A stretch of DNA of 64,000 bases from Bacillus sp. AFS015802 (GCF_002561455.1 NZ_NTUP01000019.1:42606-106605), one strand, 5' to 3'. Positions 49,267 to 58,255 are shown, counted from the first letter of the stretch. Made by a program: numbers and translations. The notes: generated by a model from the sequence alone, not told the origin.

Positions 49267-50598
49267 TTATGCTGCACCGAAGAATCTTTTCGTAGCAGGG
49301 ATTTTTTTGATCAATAACCGGTCAAGAAGCAGGATGACAATCAAGGAAGCCCCCACAAGTGGGAACAGAATCCCGAGTACAATCATGACAAGCAGGAAGT
49401 ACTTCATTTTCAAGATCCCAGGTGATTTAGGTGCTCCCATTTCTTTTTTCGGTTTCCGTTTCAGCCACAGATAGAATCCGCTGACTGCGACCAGCATGAT
49501 GCCAAGACAGATGAGCAGGCTGATCAGCTGATTGATGAAGCCGAATTGGGTTCCTGTATGAAGGGTGATCCCCATGGCGACGATCTTGCCACCGATCTCG
49601 TAGTTATCGAAACGGTAATCAGCAAGGACGGCTCCTGTGTACTGATCAAGGTGCATCGTGACTTCATTTTGTGCTTTGGCCGGGAAGGCGGATAGAGTAT
49701 AGACCCCTTTTTCATCCTGAGGGATGTATACGGTGTAACTTGGATCGATGCCTTCTCTTTCAGCAATATTGACGACATCATTCAATGATAGTGGTGTGTA
49801 CCCTTCAAGTGCCGATACAGGGACTTCCAGGTTTTCCGCCGCCCAAGGGACGTCGGCAATTTCCTTTGTTTGGACGACGGACTGTGGAGCTTCCCCGCTC
49901 CAGATGGAAGGAGGGTACCCCGCTCCTGCGTTCGTCATGAGGTTCTGGAAATTGGCTCCCCATAAGCCGGACCAAGGCAGTCCCGTCATGATCAGGAACA
50001 GCATTCCCGCTGTGACCCAGAAAGCCGGTACTGCGTGAAGATCCCTTCTGAAGATATTCTTTCCTTTATTGAAGCGGGGGAGGAACACGCCTGATAGCTT
50101 GTCTTTCTTACGCGGGAACCACAGGAATAATCCCGTTACAATCAGGACGATGGCCCAGCAGGCAACAAGTTCGACAATGCGGTCGCCGATGGTACCTGCC
50201 ATCAGCTCTCCGTGGATTTCCTCGACTTTATTCATGATCCGGTCCTCAGGCTTCAATTCTCCCAGTGACTTCCCTGTGTATGGGTTCAAGAAGACTGTAC
50301 TAGAACCTTCTTCTGTACTGATACCGATTTCACTGGAACGGTCGGCTCTCTCCCCGGGTCGGAAGCTCGTGATCTGTGCACCGGGATGAAGCGTTTTCAC
50401 TTTATCGATAAGTTCAGTTGGAGGAAGCTTCTCACCCTGTGGATTGACTTCGTAGTATTTTTGATAAAGATTCTGTTCGATCTGGGGCTTGAAAAGATAG
50501 ATCGATCCCGTTACAGCCAAAATCAATAGAAATGGGGTGATAATGAGGCCCGCATAAAAATGCCATCTCCAAATCGTTTGATATGATTTTTTGTCCAT
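49267..50598 (-). CDS. PepSY-associated membrane protein
   Basis: The 443-residue protein has four main membrane helices, with histidines at their ends: IWRWHFYAGLIITPFLLILA (about 7-26), EEIHGELMAG before the second helix, RRDLHAVPAFW before the third, and GITLHTGTQFGF before the fourth. Two PepSY-like outside domains fill the loops. This is the PiuB/PepSY-TM family, often beside iron or copper uptake genes and suggested to act as heme-containing reductases. The ATG at 50598 follows AGAGG. It lies 17 bases after ycnK. Confidence 0.78.
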   Translation of the reverse strand: MDKKSYQTIWRWHFYAGLIITPFLLILAVTGSIYLFKPQIEQNLYQKYYEVNPQGEKLPPTELIDKVKTLHPGAQITSFRPGERADRSSEIGISTEEGSSTVFLNPYTGKSLGELKPEDRIMNKVEEIHGELMAGTIGDRIVELVACWAIVLIVTGLFLWFPRKKDKLSGVFLPRFNKGKNIFRRDLHAVPAFWVTAGMLFLIMTGLPWSGLWGANFQNLMTNAGAGYPPSIWSGEAPQSVVQTKEIADVPWAAENLEVPVSALEGYTPLSLNDVVNIAEREGIDPSYTVYIPQDEKGVYTLSAFPAKAQNEVTMHLDQYTGAVLADYRFDNYEIGGKIVAMGITLHTGTQFGFINQLISLLICLGIMLVAVSGFYLWLKRKPKKEMGAPKSPGILKMKYFLLVMIVLGILFPLVGASLIVILLLDRLLIKKIPATKRFFGAA

Positions 50599-50615
50599 CG
50601 TTTTTTCCTCTTTTC

Positions 50616-51185
50616 CTAGTCGTGGCAACAGCCCGATCCTTGCATGTCATTCGAAATCGCCATGATGGCTTGTGGAAGCGTGTAGATTTTACCTCCGAAT
50701 CCGGTTTGGAACTGTTCAGCCTGCTTCCTCGATTCAAAGGAAATGACCTGTGGCTGACAGCAGTTCAGGTTCAGGTCCGCATCAATCAGATATGTGGCTG
50801 TCTTTCCGCTGATCGTCATATCCGTCAGGAAGTCCCGGCAGAGGATCTGCATGACTTCCTCCTGGATGTCTTCATAGCGGAGTAATCCGCAGTGAGGGCA
50901 GCAGGCCTGTTCGATCGTATGATCCTTTTTAACGAGTTGGACCGATCTTCTTGAGGTCGTTGGTTTCAGGCAATATACACAGGAATCAGATGGGATGCCC
51001 TCAGATTCCATGGCCGAAATGCCGTTTGAAGTCTTACGGACTTTGTTCGCTTCCATCAGTGGCTTTAGGTCCCGGTAGACCGTCATTTCCGATACCTCCA
51101 GGCGGGAGCTGATGTCTGTTACTCGCAGTGTTCCTTCTTCTTTTAGCCATGTCAAAATCTGTTGTTGTCGATCGATCGGCAGCAT
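50616..51185 (-). CDS. ycnK: Copper-sensing DeoR-type regulator, YcnK-like
   Basis: The 189-residue protein has a DeoR helix-turn-helix (about 1-55: MLPIDRQQQILTWLKEEGTL, then VSEMTVYRDLKPLMEANKV). Cysteine pairs CVYCLKP and CCPHCGLLRYEDI follow, then a NosL-like domain with LNLNCCQPQVISFESRKQAE and FGGKIYTLPQAI, and a final GCCHD. B. subtilis YcnK (190 residues) has this layout and represses copper uptake genes when copper is ample. AAAGGATG precedes the ATG at 51185. It heads a three-gene operon. Confidence 0.87.
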   Translation of the reverse strand: MLPIDRQQQILTWLKEEGTLRVTDISSRLEVSEMTVYRDLKPLMEANKVRKTSNGISAMESEGIPSDSCVYCLKPTTSRRSVQLVKKDHTIEQACCPHCGLLRYEDIQEEVMQILCRDFLTDMTISGKTATYLIDADLNLNCCQPQVISFESRKQAEQFQTGFGGKIYTLPQAIMAISNDMQGSGCCHD

Positions 51186-51543
51186 GTGATCATCCTTTCT
51201 TCTTTGTTTACTAGATTCATAATAGATAAGCTCCAACCTTTGTTCAATGGATTTTGTGTGAAAAAAAGTGAAGAAATGTTGATATGTAACATAAACGTCA
51301 TAGAAACTTTTGAATTTCCTCACAAATGATTTATATGGAGAATACGTAATAATAGAGGGTTTGGATCATAAAATGTTTATTTATTACCCGTTTATTTTGT
51401 TTGTTATTGTTATTCTTCTGTGATTTTTTTATCAGAAAACAAGTCTACTAGAATGAACCGTAATTTTAAAAATATTAAAAAGGTTTTCTCCTCTCAACAT
51501 CGAAATCATTATAATGAAAGACACTATATGGGAGGGATGAACA
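51186..51543. other. Non-coding gap between ycnK and the VOC gene
   Basis: It holds the ycnK promoter, a dyad ATGTT-N7-AACAT (51276-51292) about 30 bases beyond its -35, and an AT-rich stretch (51340-51480). TATAAT at 51510 may serve the VOC gene. Confidence 0.5.
51219..51247 (-). promoter_or_regulatory. Sigma-A promoter of the ycnK operon
   Basis: On the minus strand TTGAAC (51242-51247), 17 bases, TATTAT (51219-51224), 34 bases before the start codon. Confidence 0.65.
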
Positions 51544-51939
51544 ATGGGGAGAATGGTACATTTCGAAGTGCATGTGGATGATATGGAACGGGCAAAAACG
51601 TTTTACGGGGAAGTATTCGGATGGAAGTTCGAGGACTGGAGCGAATACGCCGGAATGCCTTATGTGGGGGCTGTGACAGGGGATGAGAATGAGATGGGGA
51701 TCAATGGTGCTCTAATGCAGCGTCAAAGTCCTCCACCTCAGCCGAATCAGCCGATGAACGGGTATTCGTGTACGATGGGCGTCGGGAATTATGATGAAAC
51801 CGAGAAACTGATACTTGAGCACGGCGGGAAGGTCGCCATGCCGAAGTATGCTCTGCCGGGAATGGCATGGCAAGGGTATTACATAGACACGGAAGGCAAT
51901 GTGTTCGGGATTCATCAGCCGGATAAGGACGCCAAGTAG
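51544..51939 (+). CDS. VOC-family (glyoxalase/dioxygenase fold) protein
   Basis: The 131-residue protein has two beta-alpha-beta units: MVHFEVHVDDMERAKTFYGE with VFGWKFEDW, and GYSCTMGVGNYDETEKLILE ending YIDTEGNVFGIHQPD. The last segment carries the metal-binding glutamate-like position of VOC proteins. Relatives include glyoxalases and resistance proteins; the substrate is unknown. GGGAGGGATG precedes the ATG. Confidence 0.75.
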   Translation: MGRMVHFEVHVDDMERAKTFYGEVFGWKFEDWSEYAGMPYVGAVTGDENEMGINGALMQRQSPPPQPNQPMNGYSCTMGVGNYDETEKLILEHGGKVAMPKYALPGMAWQGYYIDTEGNVFGIHQPDKDAK

Positions 51940-51978
51940 AATCTTAATAGATGAGTTGAGATCGTGGAGGAACAGGTA

Positions 51979-52857
51979 ATGGAAAATGGAGAGTTGTGGA
52001 TACAGGCAAATGGTGTGAAGCATTGGGTGAGGGTTGCAGGAGCAGAACACAATACCATCCCCTTGATTGCGATTCATGGTGGGCCTGGGGGACATCAATG
52101 GATTTTGGAGAAGACAGGGGGAAAGCTGCTCGAGGAATTCGCAACGCTTGTGTATTATGACCAGCGGGGATGCGGACGTTCAGATCCCCCGGCAGATTCA
52201 GAGGAATATTCCATTGAGGTGCTCATCGATGATCTGGAACAAATTAGAGAAGCCCTGAAGGTGGACCGTTTCATCCCAATCGGCCATTCGTTTGGCGGGG
52301 AGCTGGCACTGGAGTATGCGTTGAAATACCCTCAAAATGTAGAGAAGATCATCCTTGAGGGACCCGCCATTGGTGATTGGGAACGATTGGCACTCAATCA
52401 GATTATGAGTTTTATATCCATCACCGACGGGGAGGTCCAAGAAAAGCTTAGGAACCTTCTCGAACAAGAGGGTCCCTATACTGGAAGGAACGGAGAGGCA
52501 TGGAAATTAGCGGATGAACAAACGACAATGGCATTCTCCTTCTTTAAAAAGGAATCCTATGCGAAGCTGGTTGAAATCAGTACGGATGATGCCCCAAAAG
52601 TGGGGAATGAAAAGATGAAGCAGAAAATCCAAGAAGTTCCATTCTCAAATCTGATTGGAAGGATCAAAGAGATTGAGTGTTCTGTCCTTGTCATGACAGG
52701 GCTTTATGATGGGAATACAGGGATTGATATGGCAAGGGATATCAAACGGAATCTATCTAATAGCGAAATTGAGATTTTCCTGGAAAGCGGCCATTATATC
52801 CAGATGGAAGAACCGGAAAAAATGGCAGCGGTTGTGAGGGAATTCATGAATAGGTGA
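51979..52857 (+). CDS. Proline iminopeptidase-like alpha/beta hydrolase
   Basis: The 292-residue protein has the S33 peptidase pattern: IAIHGGPGGHQWILE for the oxyanion hole, VYYDQRGCGRSDPP, and nucleophile elbow PIGHSFGGELALEYALKYP (Ser about 114). The acid is in TGLYDGNTG and the histidine in ESGHYIQMEEPEK. It should cleave an N-terminal residue from small peptides or a related amide. The ATG at 51979 follows GGAGG by 8 bases, so the upstream GTG is not used. Confidence 0.8.
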   Translation: MENGELWIQANGVKHWVRVAGAEHNTIPLIAIHGGPGGHQWILEKTGGKLLEEFATLVYYDQRGCGRSDPPADSEEYSIEVLIDDLEQIREALKVDRFIPIGHSFGGELALEYALKYPQNVEKIILEGPAIGDWERLALNQIMSFISITDGEVQEKLRNLLEQEGPYTGRNGEAWKLADEQTTMAFSFFKKESYAKLVEISTDDAPKVGNEKMKQKIQEVPFSNLIGRIKEIECSVLVMTGLYDGNTGIDMARDIKRNLSNSEIEIFLESGHYIQMEEPEKMAAVVREFMNR

Positions 52858-52966
52858 GACTATATACGTCGTGAACCAGTGAGCAACACAAGATGAAAAA
52901 GCGGTTGGGATTTATTTCTGCCGTTTTGTTGAATTTGTTGTTTCTATTGAAGAAATGAGGAATCCA

Positions 52967-53200
52967 ATGTTAACAAAGATAAGGAAAACAATAAGCATCG
53001 TCGTCCTTGCAGTAGCACTCTATGGTCTCTTTTCGGATCATAACGATCTACTGCCGTTTACGATGGCAGGCTTAGCGGTCATGATGGTCATCATGGGAGC
53101 GGAGGAGCATCAAAAGGATAGGAAATCGTATCGAAGCTACCTGTTTTTTGCCGTATCCCTTTTCTTGATCCTGGTCACGATCAAAGACTTTATCCACTGA
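52967..53200 (+). CDS. Small membrane protein, DUF3953/YczI-like
   Basis: The 77-residue protein has three hydrophobic segments (VVLAVALYGLFS, PFTMAGLAVMMVIMG, YLFFAVSLFLILVTIKDF) with AEEHQKDRKSYR between the second and third. This is the layout of DUF3953 proteins such as YczI; the function is unknown. The ATG at 52967 follows GAGG at 6 bases; an upstream in-frame ATG at 52955 has a poorer site. Confidence 0.65.
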   Translation: MLTKIRKTISIVVLAVALYGLFSDHNDLLPFTMAGLAVMMVIMGAEEHQKDRKSYRSYLFFAVSLFLILVTIKDFIH

Positions 53201-53276
53201 CTTCTCCGTCATATAAAGGAGAATGTCCCCTGCTTGTGGAATGGATTCAAGTGGAAATCTGAAGGGGGAATGGAAA

Positions 53277-53951
53277 GTGGATTATCGATTGGAACAGGTG
53301 AACGGTCAACTATATGTATTGGCGGTTTGGGATGCTGAATGGAATTCATACAATAATGCGTACTTGATTGAGGAAGAAGATGGTCTGACCGTGATCGATT
53401 CGTGTAAAGAGGGTCACTTGGTGTTTCTACAGCACGCCCTGCATAAAATCGGGAAAACGGCAGACGATGTAAAGCTGATGCTCGTCACCCATGGTCATGA
53501 GGATCATGTGGGAGGGGAGACGTTATTTACGAAGGCAAGGAAGGTCATTCATGCTGACGAGATGCTGCCGCCCGGGTCTTCCATCACCGGGGAGCTCGTG
53601 GATAAAGGGACTATAGGGGATTACGACTATACGAGAGTCGGCTATCATACTCCGGGTTCTGTCGTGTTCTTCCATCGGCCGAGCGGAACACTGTTCACGG
53701 GGGACTTCCTCTGTTTCTTTGGGGATCCTTTGTCGGAGGGTGGACTTGTGTCAAAAGGGGACGACCTTAGACAAGCGTGGATGGAGTATCTTCGGGGCGG
53801 AGGGGTTAGTGACCTTCCTGTGTTCCTGAACGGACTGAGAATCATGAAGGATTATGATGCGGATGTGCTGTGTACAGGACATGGCGGCGTGTTGGTGGGT
53901 GACATAGACGTGTTCCTTGAGGAATTGATCACGATTGGGAAGAAGAGCTGA
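53277..53951 (+). CDS. MBL-fold metallo-hydrolase
   Basis: The 224-residue protein has the metallo-beta-lactamase fold: metal ligands in LVTHGHEDHVGGE (about 75), a later histidine in GYHTPGSVVFF, Asp in LFTGDFLCFF, and the last histidine in CTGHGGVLVGD. No signal peptide, so a cytoplasmic thioesterase or glyoxalase II type enzyme is more likely than a secreted lactamase. The GTG at 53277 follows AAGGGGG by 8 bases; an upstream start at 53223 lacks a site. Confidence 0.75.
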   Translation: MDYRLEQVNGQLYVLAVWDAEWNSYNNAYLIEEEDGLTVIDSCKEGHLVFLQHALHKIGKTADDVKLMLVTHGHEDHVGGETLFTKARKVIHADEMLPPGSSITGELVDKGTIGDYDYTRVGYHTPGSVVFFHRPSGTLFTGDFLCFFGDPLSEGGLVSKGDDLRQAWMEYLRGGGVSDLPVFLNGLRIMKDYDADVLCTGHGGVLVGDIDVFLEELITIGKKS

Positions 53952-53958
53952 ATGGTAA

Positions 53959-53995
53959 GGGATGGGGTGAAGTAAACGCCCCATCCCTTTTCTTT
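53959..53995 (+). terminator. Terminator after the MBL gene
   Basis: GGGATGGGG pairs with CCCCATCCC around TGAAGTAAACG; TTTTCTTT follows. Confidence 0.85.
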
Positions 53996-54002
53996 GATGA
54001 CA

Positions 54003-54935
54003 CTATTTCTTTCCTGTCATGACCTGAATGAAATCCTCGACGAACATCTGGTAGTCAAGTTCCATGTAGATGTTGATATTCTTTTCAGCAGGTTTGGAAC
54101 TGACCCTGAAATCGGCGATGGAAGTACCCTGTCCGAGTCCTGAAGTCAGGATCTCGACGTCCCTTCTGATCGCTTTCCCCATGTCCGGGTTCACCATCAG
54201 GGAGAGGGTGACGACATCGTGGAGGGGAGCCCCGTTTATGCCGGGAACCAGCTTCTTATAGGCATCGATGTAGTAGTTCATGACGTCATCGATGATTTCG
54301 ACGAGGGGGTTACCGTTCATCTCCTGGATGATGTTGATGTGTTCCAGGGTGATGATGGCCCTGTTTGTGACGTTCAAGGGAGCGATGTAGAGGTTGTCGA
54401 AATTCTTGACCACGAGCTCCGATGCTATGGGATCTCCGTAAAAGTTGGCTTCGGCTGAGGGTGTGACATTGCCGGGTACGAAAAAGGCTCCGCCCATGAT
54501 ATAAAACTCCTTGACTTCCCTGGCGATATTTTCACCTAAAATGTAAAGGGCGGCGAGTGACGTGTTTCTTCCGACATCGACAATGGTGATGTCCTCGTGT
54601 TCCTTTATGATGGTATAGAGCCTTGAAAAGTTAGTGAGTTCACCTGAGAAGTTATCGGGTGGTCGGATCGGACCCAGACCCTCTTGTCCGTGTATTTCCG
54701 GGTAGTAGGTGGGGATCTTTCCTGACGAAGGGCTATTGGAACCGCCTATGATTGGGATATCCGTCCTTCCGGCAAGCTTGAGCAGATAAGCGATGTTATC
54801 GGTAGCCTGTTCTTTCTTCACATTTCCGTAGCTGGACACAATGCCGAGAACATTAATATCAGGATTCAAGAGAGCATACATGATGGCCACAGAGTCATCG
54901 ATACCCGGATCGGCAAATAATATGATGTTCTTCAT
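54003..54935 (-). CDS. Nucleoside hydrolase-family protein
   Basis: The 310-residue protein starts MKNIILFADPGIDDSVAIMY, matching the N-terminal Asp cluster (DPGIDD) that binds calcium in nucleoside hydrolases, and has GAFFVPGNVTPSAEANFYGDP, here with core GNVTPSAEANFYGDP, for ribose binding. It should split a nucleoside into base and ribose. The ATG at 54935 follows AGGAG by 7 bases; the open frame upstream adds an unrelated leader. It lies downstream of the WYL-type regulator on the same strand. Confidence 0.78.
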   Translation of the reverse strand: MKNIILFADPGIDDSVAIMYALLNPDINVLGIVSSYGNVKKEQATDNIAYLLKLAGRTDIPIIGGSNSPSSGKIPTYYPEIHGQEGLGPIRPPDNFSGELTNFSRLYTIIKEHEDITIVDVGRNTSLAALYILGENIAREVKEFYIMGGAFFVPGNVTPSAEANFYGDPIASELVVKNFDNLYIAPLNVTNRAIITLEHINIIQEMNGNPLVEIIDDVMNYYIDAYKKLVPGINGAPLHDVVTLSLMVNPDMGKAIRRDVEILTSGLGQGTSIADFRVSSKPAEKNINIYMELDYQMFVEDFIQVMTGKK

Positions 54936-54990
54936 TGAAATTCTCCTCACGATAATCGTATTTCTATAAATTATCTGAGAAAGAGGGGAA

Positions 54991-55959
54991 TTATTCCATT
55001 CGACGATAAAATGCGACTGTAGCCTCTGCCATCGCCACAATCCTCTCCTGAAGGTCGACGGGTTCTATCACCTTGACCTGATCCGCAAATCCGAGGAGAT
55101 ATCCCGTCGCTTCTTCTTCTGTATCAAACGAAAGGGTCACGGGAATCCAGGATGCACTCATTCGTTCCCCGACTTCCATGACCCGGGCAAATCGTCCCGT
55201 AAATGTCAGCCTCGAGAATGCCTGCTGTGAGACCTCGACTTTCACTTCAAAAGAAGGCAGCGTCTTAACAAAGGACTGAGTAGAAGATGACCAGTATTGA
55301 GCAAGATCGAATCCCCCTGGTCTCACGAACGTTTCGTTCAAAGGGTCGGCTCCGTGGATACGGGAGACCCGGTAATTCCGGAGGTCCCCATTTTCCTTGG
55401 CGGCGACAAGGTACCAGAGATCCCCTTTCGCCACGAGCCCGAGTGGTTCCACCACGCGTTCGTCCGTTTCTCCGTCCGCACGCTGGTAGGTGATCCTAAG
55501 TTTGATTTCCTTCCAAATCGCCTCTTTGATGATTTCAAGGGAGGCAGTCTTATCCTTCTGCTTTCGCCAGGAACTCGTGTCGATGTGGATCCGGTTCCAT
55601 ACGTCCTTCGCGTTTTCACGGTAGGTGGATGGGAGGGAGGCGATGAGCTTGTTCCGGGCTTCCTCGGATGTGCGGGTCAGGCCGAGATCCTCAAGAAGAT
55701 GGACGGAAGGGGACACAAACAGCGCCCTTATTTCCGATTCCTTCAAACCGGTCAGATCTGTCTGATAGTCCTCCAGAAGCGACCAGCCCCCGTTTTGTCC
55801 ACGCTCCGCCACAACGGGAATCCCGGTGCCGCTCAGGGCATCCATGTCCCGGTGGATGGTCCGCTCGGATACCTCCAATTTCTTCGCCAAATCCTTTGCG
55901 GTCATTCGGCCGTGAGTTTGCAGTAGTAACAGAATGGATACCAATCGATCGCCTCTCAA
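54991..55959 (-). CDS. WYL-domain transcriptional regulator (YafY-like)
   Basis: The 322-residue protein has a helix-turn-helix (about 1-55: RMTAKDLAKKLEVSERTIHR) and a WYL domain (about 135-215) with GDLWYLVAAKENGDLRNYRVSRI, here read as GDLWYLVAAKENGD plus RNYRVSRI, which commonly senses nucleic acids or metabolites. A C-terminal extension follows. The start is probably the TTG at 55959, with AAGGTGA 6 bases upstream; a GTG nine bases earlier is possible. It is divergent from the SDR gene and may control it or the nucleoside hydrolase gene. Confidence 0.78.
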   Translation of the reverse strand: MRGDRLVSILLLLQTHGRMTAKDLAKKLEVSERTIHRDMDALSGTGIPVVAERGQNGGWSLLEDYQTDLTGLKESEIRALFVSPSVHLLEDLGLTRTSEEARNKLIASLPSTYRENAKDVWNRIHIDTSSWRKQKDKTASLEIIKEAIWKEIKLRITYQRADGETDERVVEPLGLVAKGDLWYLVAAKENGDLRNYRVSRIHGADPLNETFVRPGGFDLAQYWSSSTQSFVKTLPSFEVKVEVSQQAFSRLTFTGRFARVMEVGERMSASWIPVTLSFDTEEEATGYLLGFADQVKVIEPVDLQERIVAMAEATVAFYRRME

Positions 55960-56068
55960 ATGTCTCACCTTTTTCTTGGATTTTCTTTTATTTAATGAAA
56001 TATGACAAAGGATGTCAAGAATGGAATCGTATAATGAGGTTATCTTAGATGATGAAAGGAATGGTTGG

Positions 56069-56902
56069 ATGAAAACACTGACAGGAAAAGTAGCACTCGT
56101 AACAGGTGGAAGCCGTGGCGCGGGGCGCGCAATCGCCATAGAACTTGGGAAAGCAGGAGCCACGGTTTATGTGACCGGGCGCAGTACGAAAGGGAATTCA
56201 ACACAGAACTTTCCGGGTACGATTGATGACACGGCAGCCCAGATTGATGAAGCCGGTGGTACAGGGATCGCGGTACGCTGTGATCATACGGTCGATGCCG
56301 AAACGAAAGCAGTCATCGAGCAAATCCGTGAAGAGCAGGGGAAGCTTGATATTCTCATCAATAACGTATGGGGCGCACATGATATCGGCGTGAATCCAGG
56401 AGCATTCTGGGAACAGTCTCTTGAGAATTGGGATACGATGTTCACAGCAGGCGTGAGGGCTCAGCTTGCGACCAATCATTTCGCCATCCCTCTACTGCGG
56501 GAAAGTGAAGGGGCGCTCATCATTCATACGACATTCTGGGATGATGGCAAGTACACGGGACAATTTTATTATGATCTGGCCAAAAATGCCCTCATCCGCA
56601 TGGCGTACGGTCTGTCGGAGGAGTTAAAGGAAGACGGAATTGCGGTCATGGCCGTATCCCCCGGATTCATGAGGACAGAGCTTGTACTTGAACATATGGG
56701 TGTGGACGAGGAAAACTGGCAGGAATCAGAGGACTTGAAGAAATCCGAAACCCCTTATTATGTGGGGCGTGCCATTACGGCACTCGCAATGGACTCAAAT
56801 GTGATGGAGAAGACGGGTCAGGCGTTGAAGGCAGGAGATCTTGCGAAGGAATACGACTTTACAGATGTGGATGGGCGGTATGTTCCGCCGTTCACGATGT
56901 AG
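56069..56902 (+). CDS. Short-chain dehydrogenase/reductase
   Basis: The 277-residue protein has the SDR cofactor motif ALVTGGSRGAGRAIA (TGxxxGxG) followed by TGRSTKG, indicating NADP(H), and LINNVWG. The catalytic tyrosine and lysine are in YYDLAKNALIRMAYG, and the serine position reads HTTFW with threonine in place of the usual Ser, an odd detail. AAAGGA lies 8 bases before the ATG at 56069. Divergent from a WYL regulator. The substrate is unknown. Confidence 0.8.
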   Translation: MKTLTGKVALVTGGSRGAGRAIAIELGKAGATVYVTGRSTKGNSTQNFPGTIDDTAAQIDEAGGTGIAVRCDHTVDAETKAVIEQIREEQGKLDILINNVWGAHDIGVNPGAFWEQSLENWDTMFTAGVRAQLATNHFAIPLLRESEGALIIHTTFWDDGKYTGQFYYDLAKNALIRMAYGLSEELKEDGIAVMAVSPGFMRTELVLEHMGVDEENWQESEDLKKSETPYYVGRAITALAMDSNVMEKTGQALKAGDLAKEYDFTDVDGRYVPPFTM

Positions 56903-56910
56903 GATGGACG

Positions 56911-56935
56911 TCCCCTCTTAAAGGGGGCTTTTTCT
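56911..56935 (+). terminator. Terminator of the SDR gene
   Basis: CCCCTCTT pairs with AAGGGGG or shifted forms around a tiny loop, followed by CTTTTTC. Confidence 0.65.
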
Positions 56936-57020
56936 ATTTCTAAAATCCGTTCTTAGCCATCCTGTAAGCCGAATACACTATTCATGATAACCACTTTTCA
57001 AAAGGAATAGGGGTGGCGTG

Positions 57021-57728
57021 ATGTTTTCCGTGACAGAGATGCAGACGTTCGAGTTGTTTTCTGTTCCCCATATCTCGGTGCTTTTGATGTTTGTGGCATT
57101 ATCGTTTTGGCTGGTGACCTTTCGGCATTACCTGAAGAGGTATCAATCCGTGTTGAAGTGGACGTTATTCACGATGTTGGTCCTGAGTGAAGTGTCATGG
57201 CATATCTGGCTCGTGGCAACAGGCCAGTGGGAAGTAGGGGATATGCCTCTGCAGCTTTGCTCCGTCAGCACCTTCATCGCCATTTATTTATTCATGAAAC
57301 AAAATCAGAAGGCCTTTTATCTGCTATTCTTTATCGGTTTTCTCCCTCCGATCCTAAGCATGGTGACACCTGAAATGACCTATCAATTTCCTCATTACCG
57401 TTTTCTTAAATACTTCCTCCATCATGCAGCCATTGCATGGTCCGTCCTTTATTTCATCGTGTATGAGGGTTACCGGGTCCCAAGAAAAGCGATATGGACC
57501 GGATACCTCATGGTCAATCTTCTCGCCCTGCCGATCTTTTTCCTGAACCTCCTTCTCGATACAAATTTCTTTTACCTTGCAAACCCTACAGAATCGAAGA
57601 CGATCTTGTCCTTTTTCGGAACAGGAATCATATATTATATTAATCTGGAAATTGCGGCACTTGTCGTGTTTTTCGTGACGTATATTCCAATGGGGGTGCT
57701 TGTGAAGAGGGAGAGGGTCAAAGGGTAA
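57021..57728 (+). CDS. TIGR02206/YwaF-family integral membrane protein
   Basis: The 235-residue protein has seven hydrophobic segments, with EVSWHIWLVATGQWE and GDMPLQLCSVSTFIAIYLF near the third helix and RFLKYFLHHAAIAWSVLYF near the fifth. These His- and Cys-bearing helices are the family signature of YwaF-like proteins. The function is unknown. The ATG at 57021 follows AGGGGTGG. A second gene follows after 45 bases and may be co-transcribed. Confidence 0.75.
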   Translation: MFSVTEMQTFELFSVPHISVLLMFVALSFWLVTFRHYLKRYQSVLKWTLFTMLVLSEVSWHIWLVATGQWEVGDMPLQLCSVSTFIAIYLFMKQNQKAFYLLFFIGFLPPILSMVTPEMTYQFPHYRFLKYFLHHAAIAWSVLYFIVYEGYRVPRKAIWTGYLMVNLLALPIFFLNLLLDTNFFYLANPTESKTILSFFGTGIIYYINLEIAALVVFFVTYIPMGVLVKRERVKG

Positions 57729-57773
57729 CCCTTTTCTCACTAAATACGTCAAAATAGAAAAGGGGTGACGTTT

Positions 57774-58214
57774 ATGAAAAAGATACTGGCAATCAGCAAT
57801 ATCATTGCCGTGTTCGCTATTATTCTGTTTATCATCCAACCATTCCGAACTTCTCCGCCGACACCGAATGTCACAGCAGGAGAGATTTTCATTCCGACAG
57901 ATGAAGGTTCTTATTGCTGGAATGGATTGTTTTCAGGTCACTGCGTAGATAAGGAGTATTCAAGTGTAGTAGCGATGGCGGGGGAAGAGAAACCAACCGT
58001 CGTGTCACCAGGTGAAAAGATCACAGTGAAATTTAATAAGAAACCTCAAAAGATCGATGCAGAGCAATGGATCGGGGAGGAAGAGGTGACAAGAGTCGAG
58101 CTAAAGGATCATATGCTCTTGGTTCCTGAGCAGAAAGGGGTCTATGTGTATCATCTAGTGGCCCACTGGAGGCAGGGGGATGGGAGTTATGTGTTTTCGG
58201 TGGAAGTAAAATAA
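57774..58214 (+). CDS. Membrane-anchored or secreted protein of unknown function
   Basis: The 146-residue protein starts with an uncleaved signal or anchor (MKKILAISNIIAVFAIILFI). The outside part has two cysteines (SYCWNGLFSGHCVDKEY) able to form a disulfide, and then a beta-rich region ending GVYVYHLVAHWRQGDGSYVF. I do not recognise the family. AAGGGGTGA precedes the ATG at 57774. Confidence 0.65.
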   Translation: MKKILAISNIIAVFAIILFIIQPFRTSPPTPNVTAGEIFIPTDEGSYCWNGLFSGHCVDKEYSSVVAMAGEEKPTVVSPGEKITVKFNKKPQKIDAEQWIGEEEVTRVELKDHMLLVPEQKGVYVYHLVAHWRQGDGSYVFSVEVK

Positions 58215-58221
58215 TACCCAA

Positions 58222-58248
58222 AAAACGCTTGGAGCCCCAAGCGTTTTG
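58222..58248. terminator. Bidirectional terminator
   Basis: AAACGCTTGG pairs with CCAAGCGTTT around AGCC; A run before and TTTG after. Confidence 0.8.
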
Positions 58249-58255
58249 TCATGTC

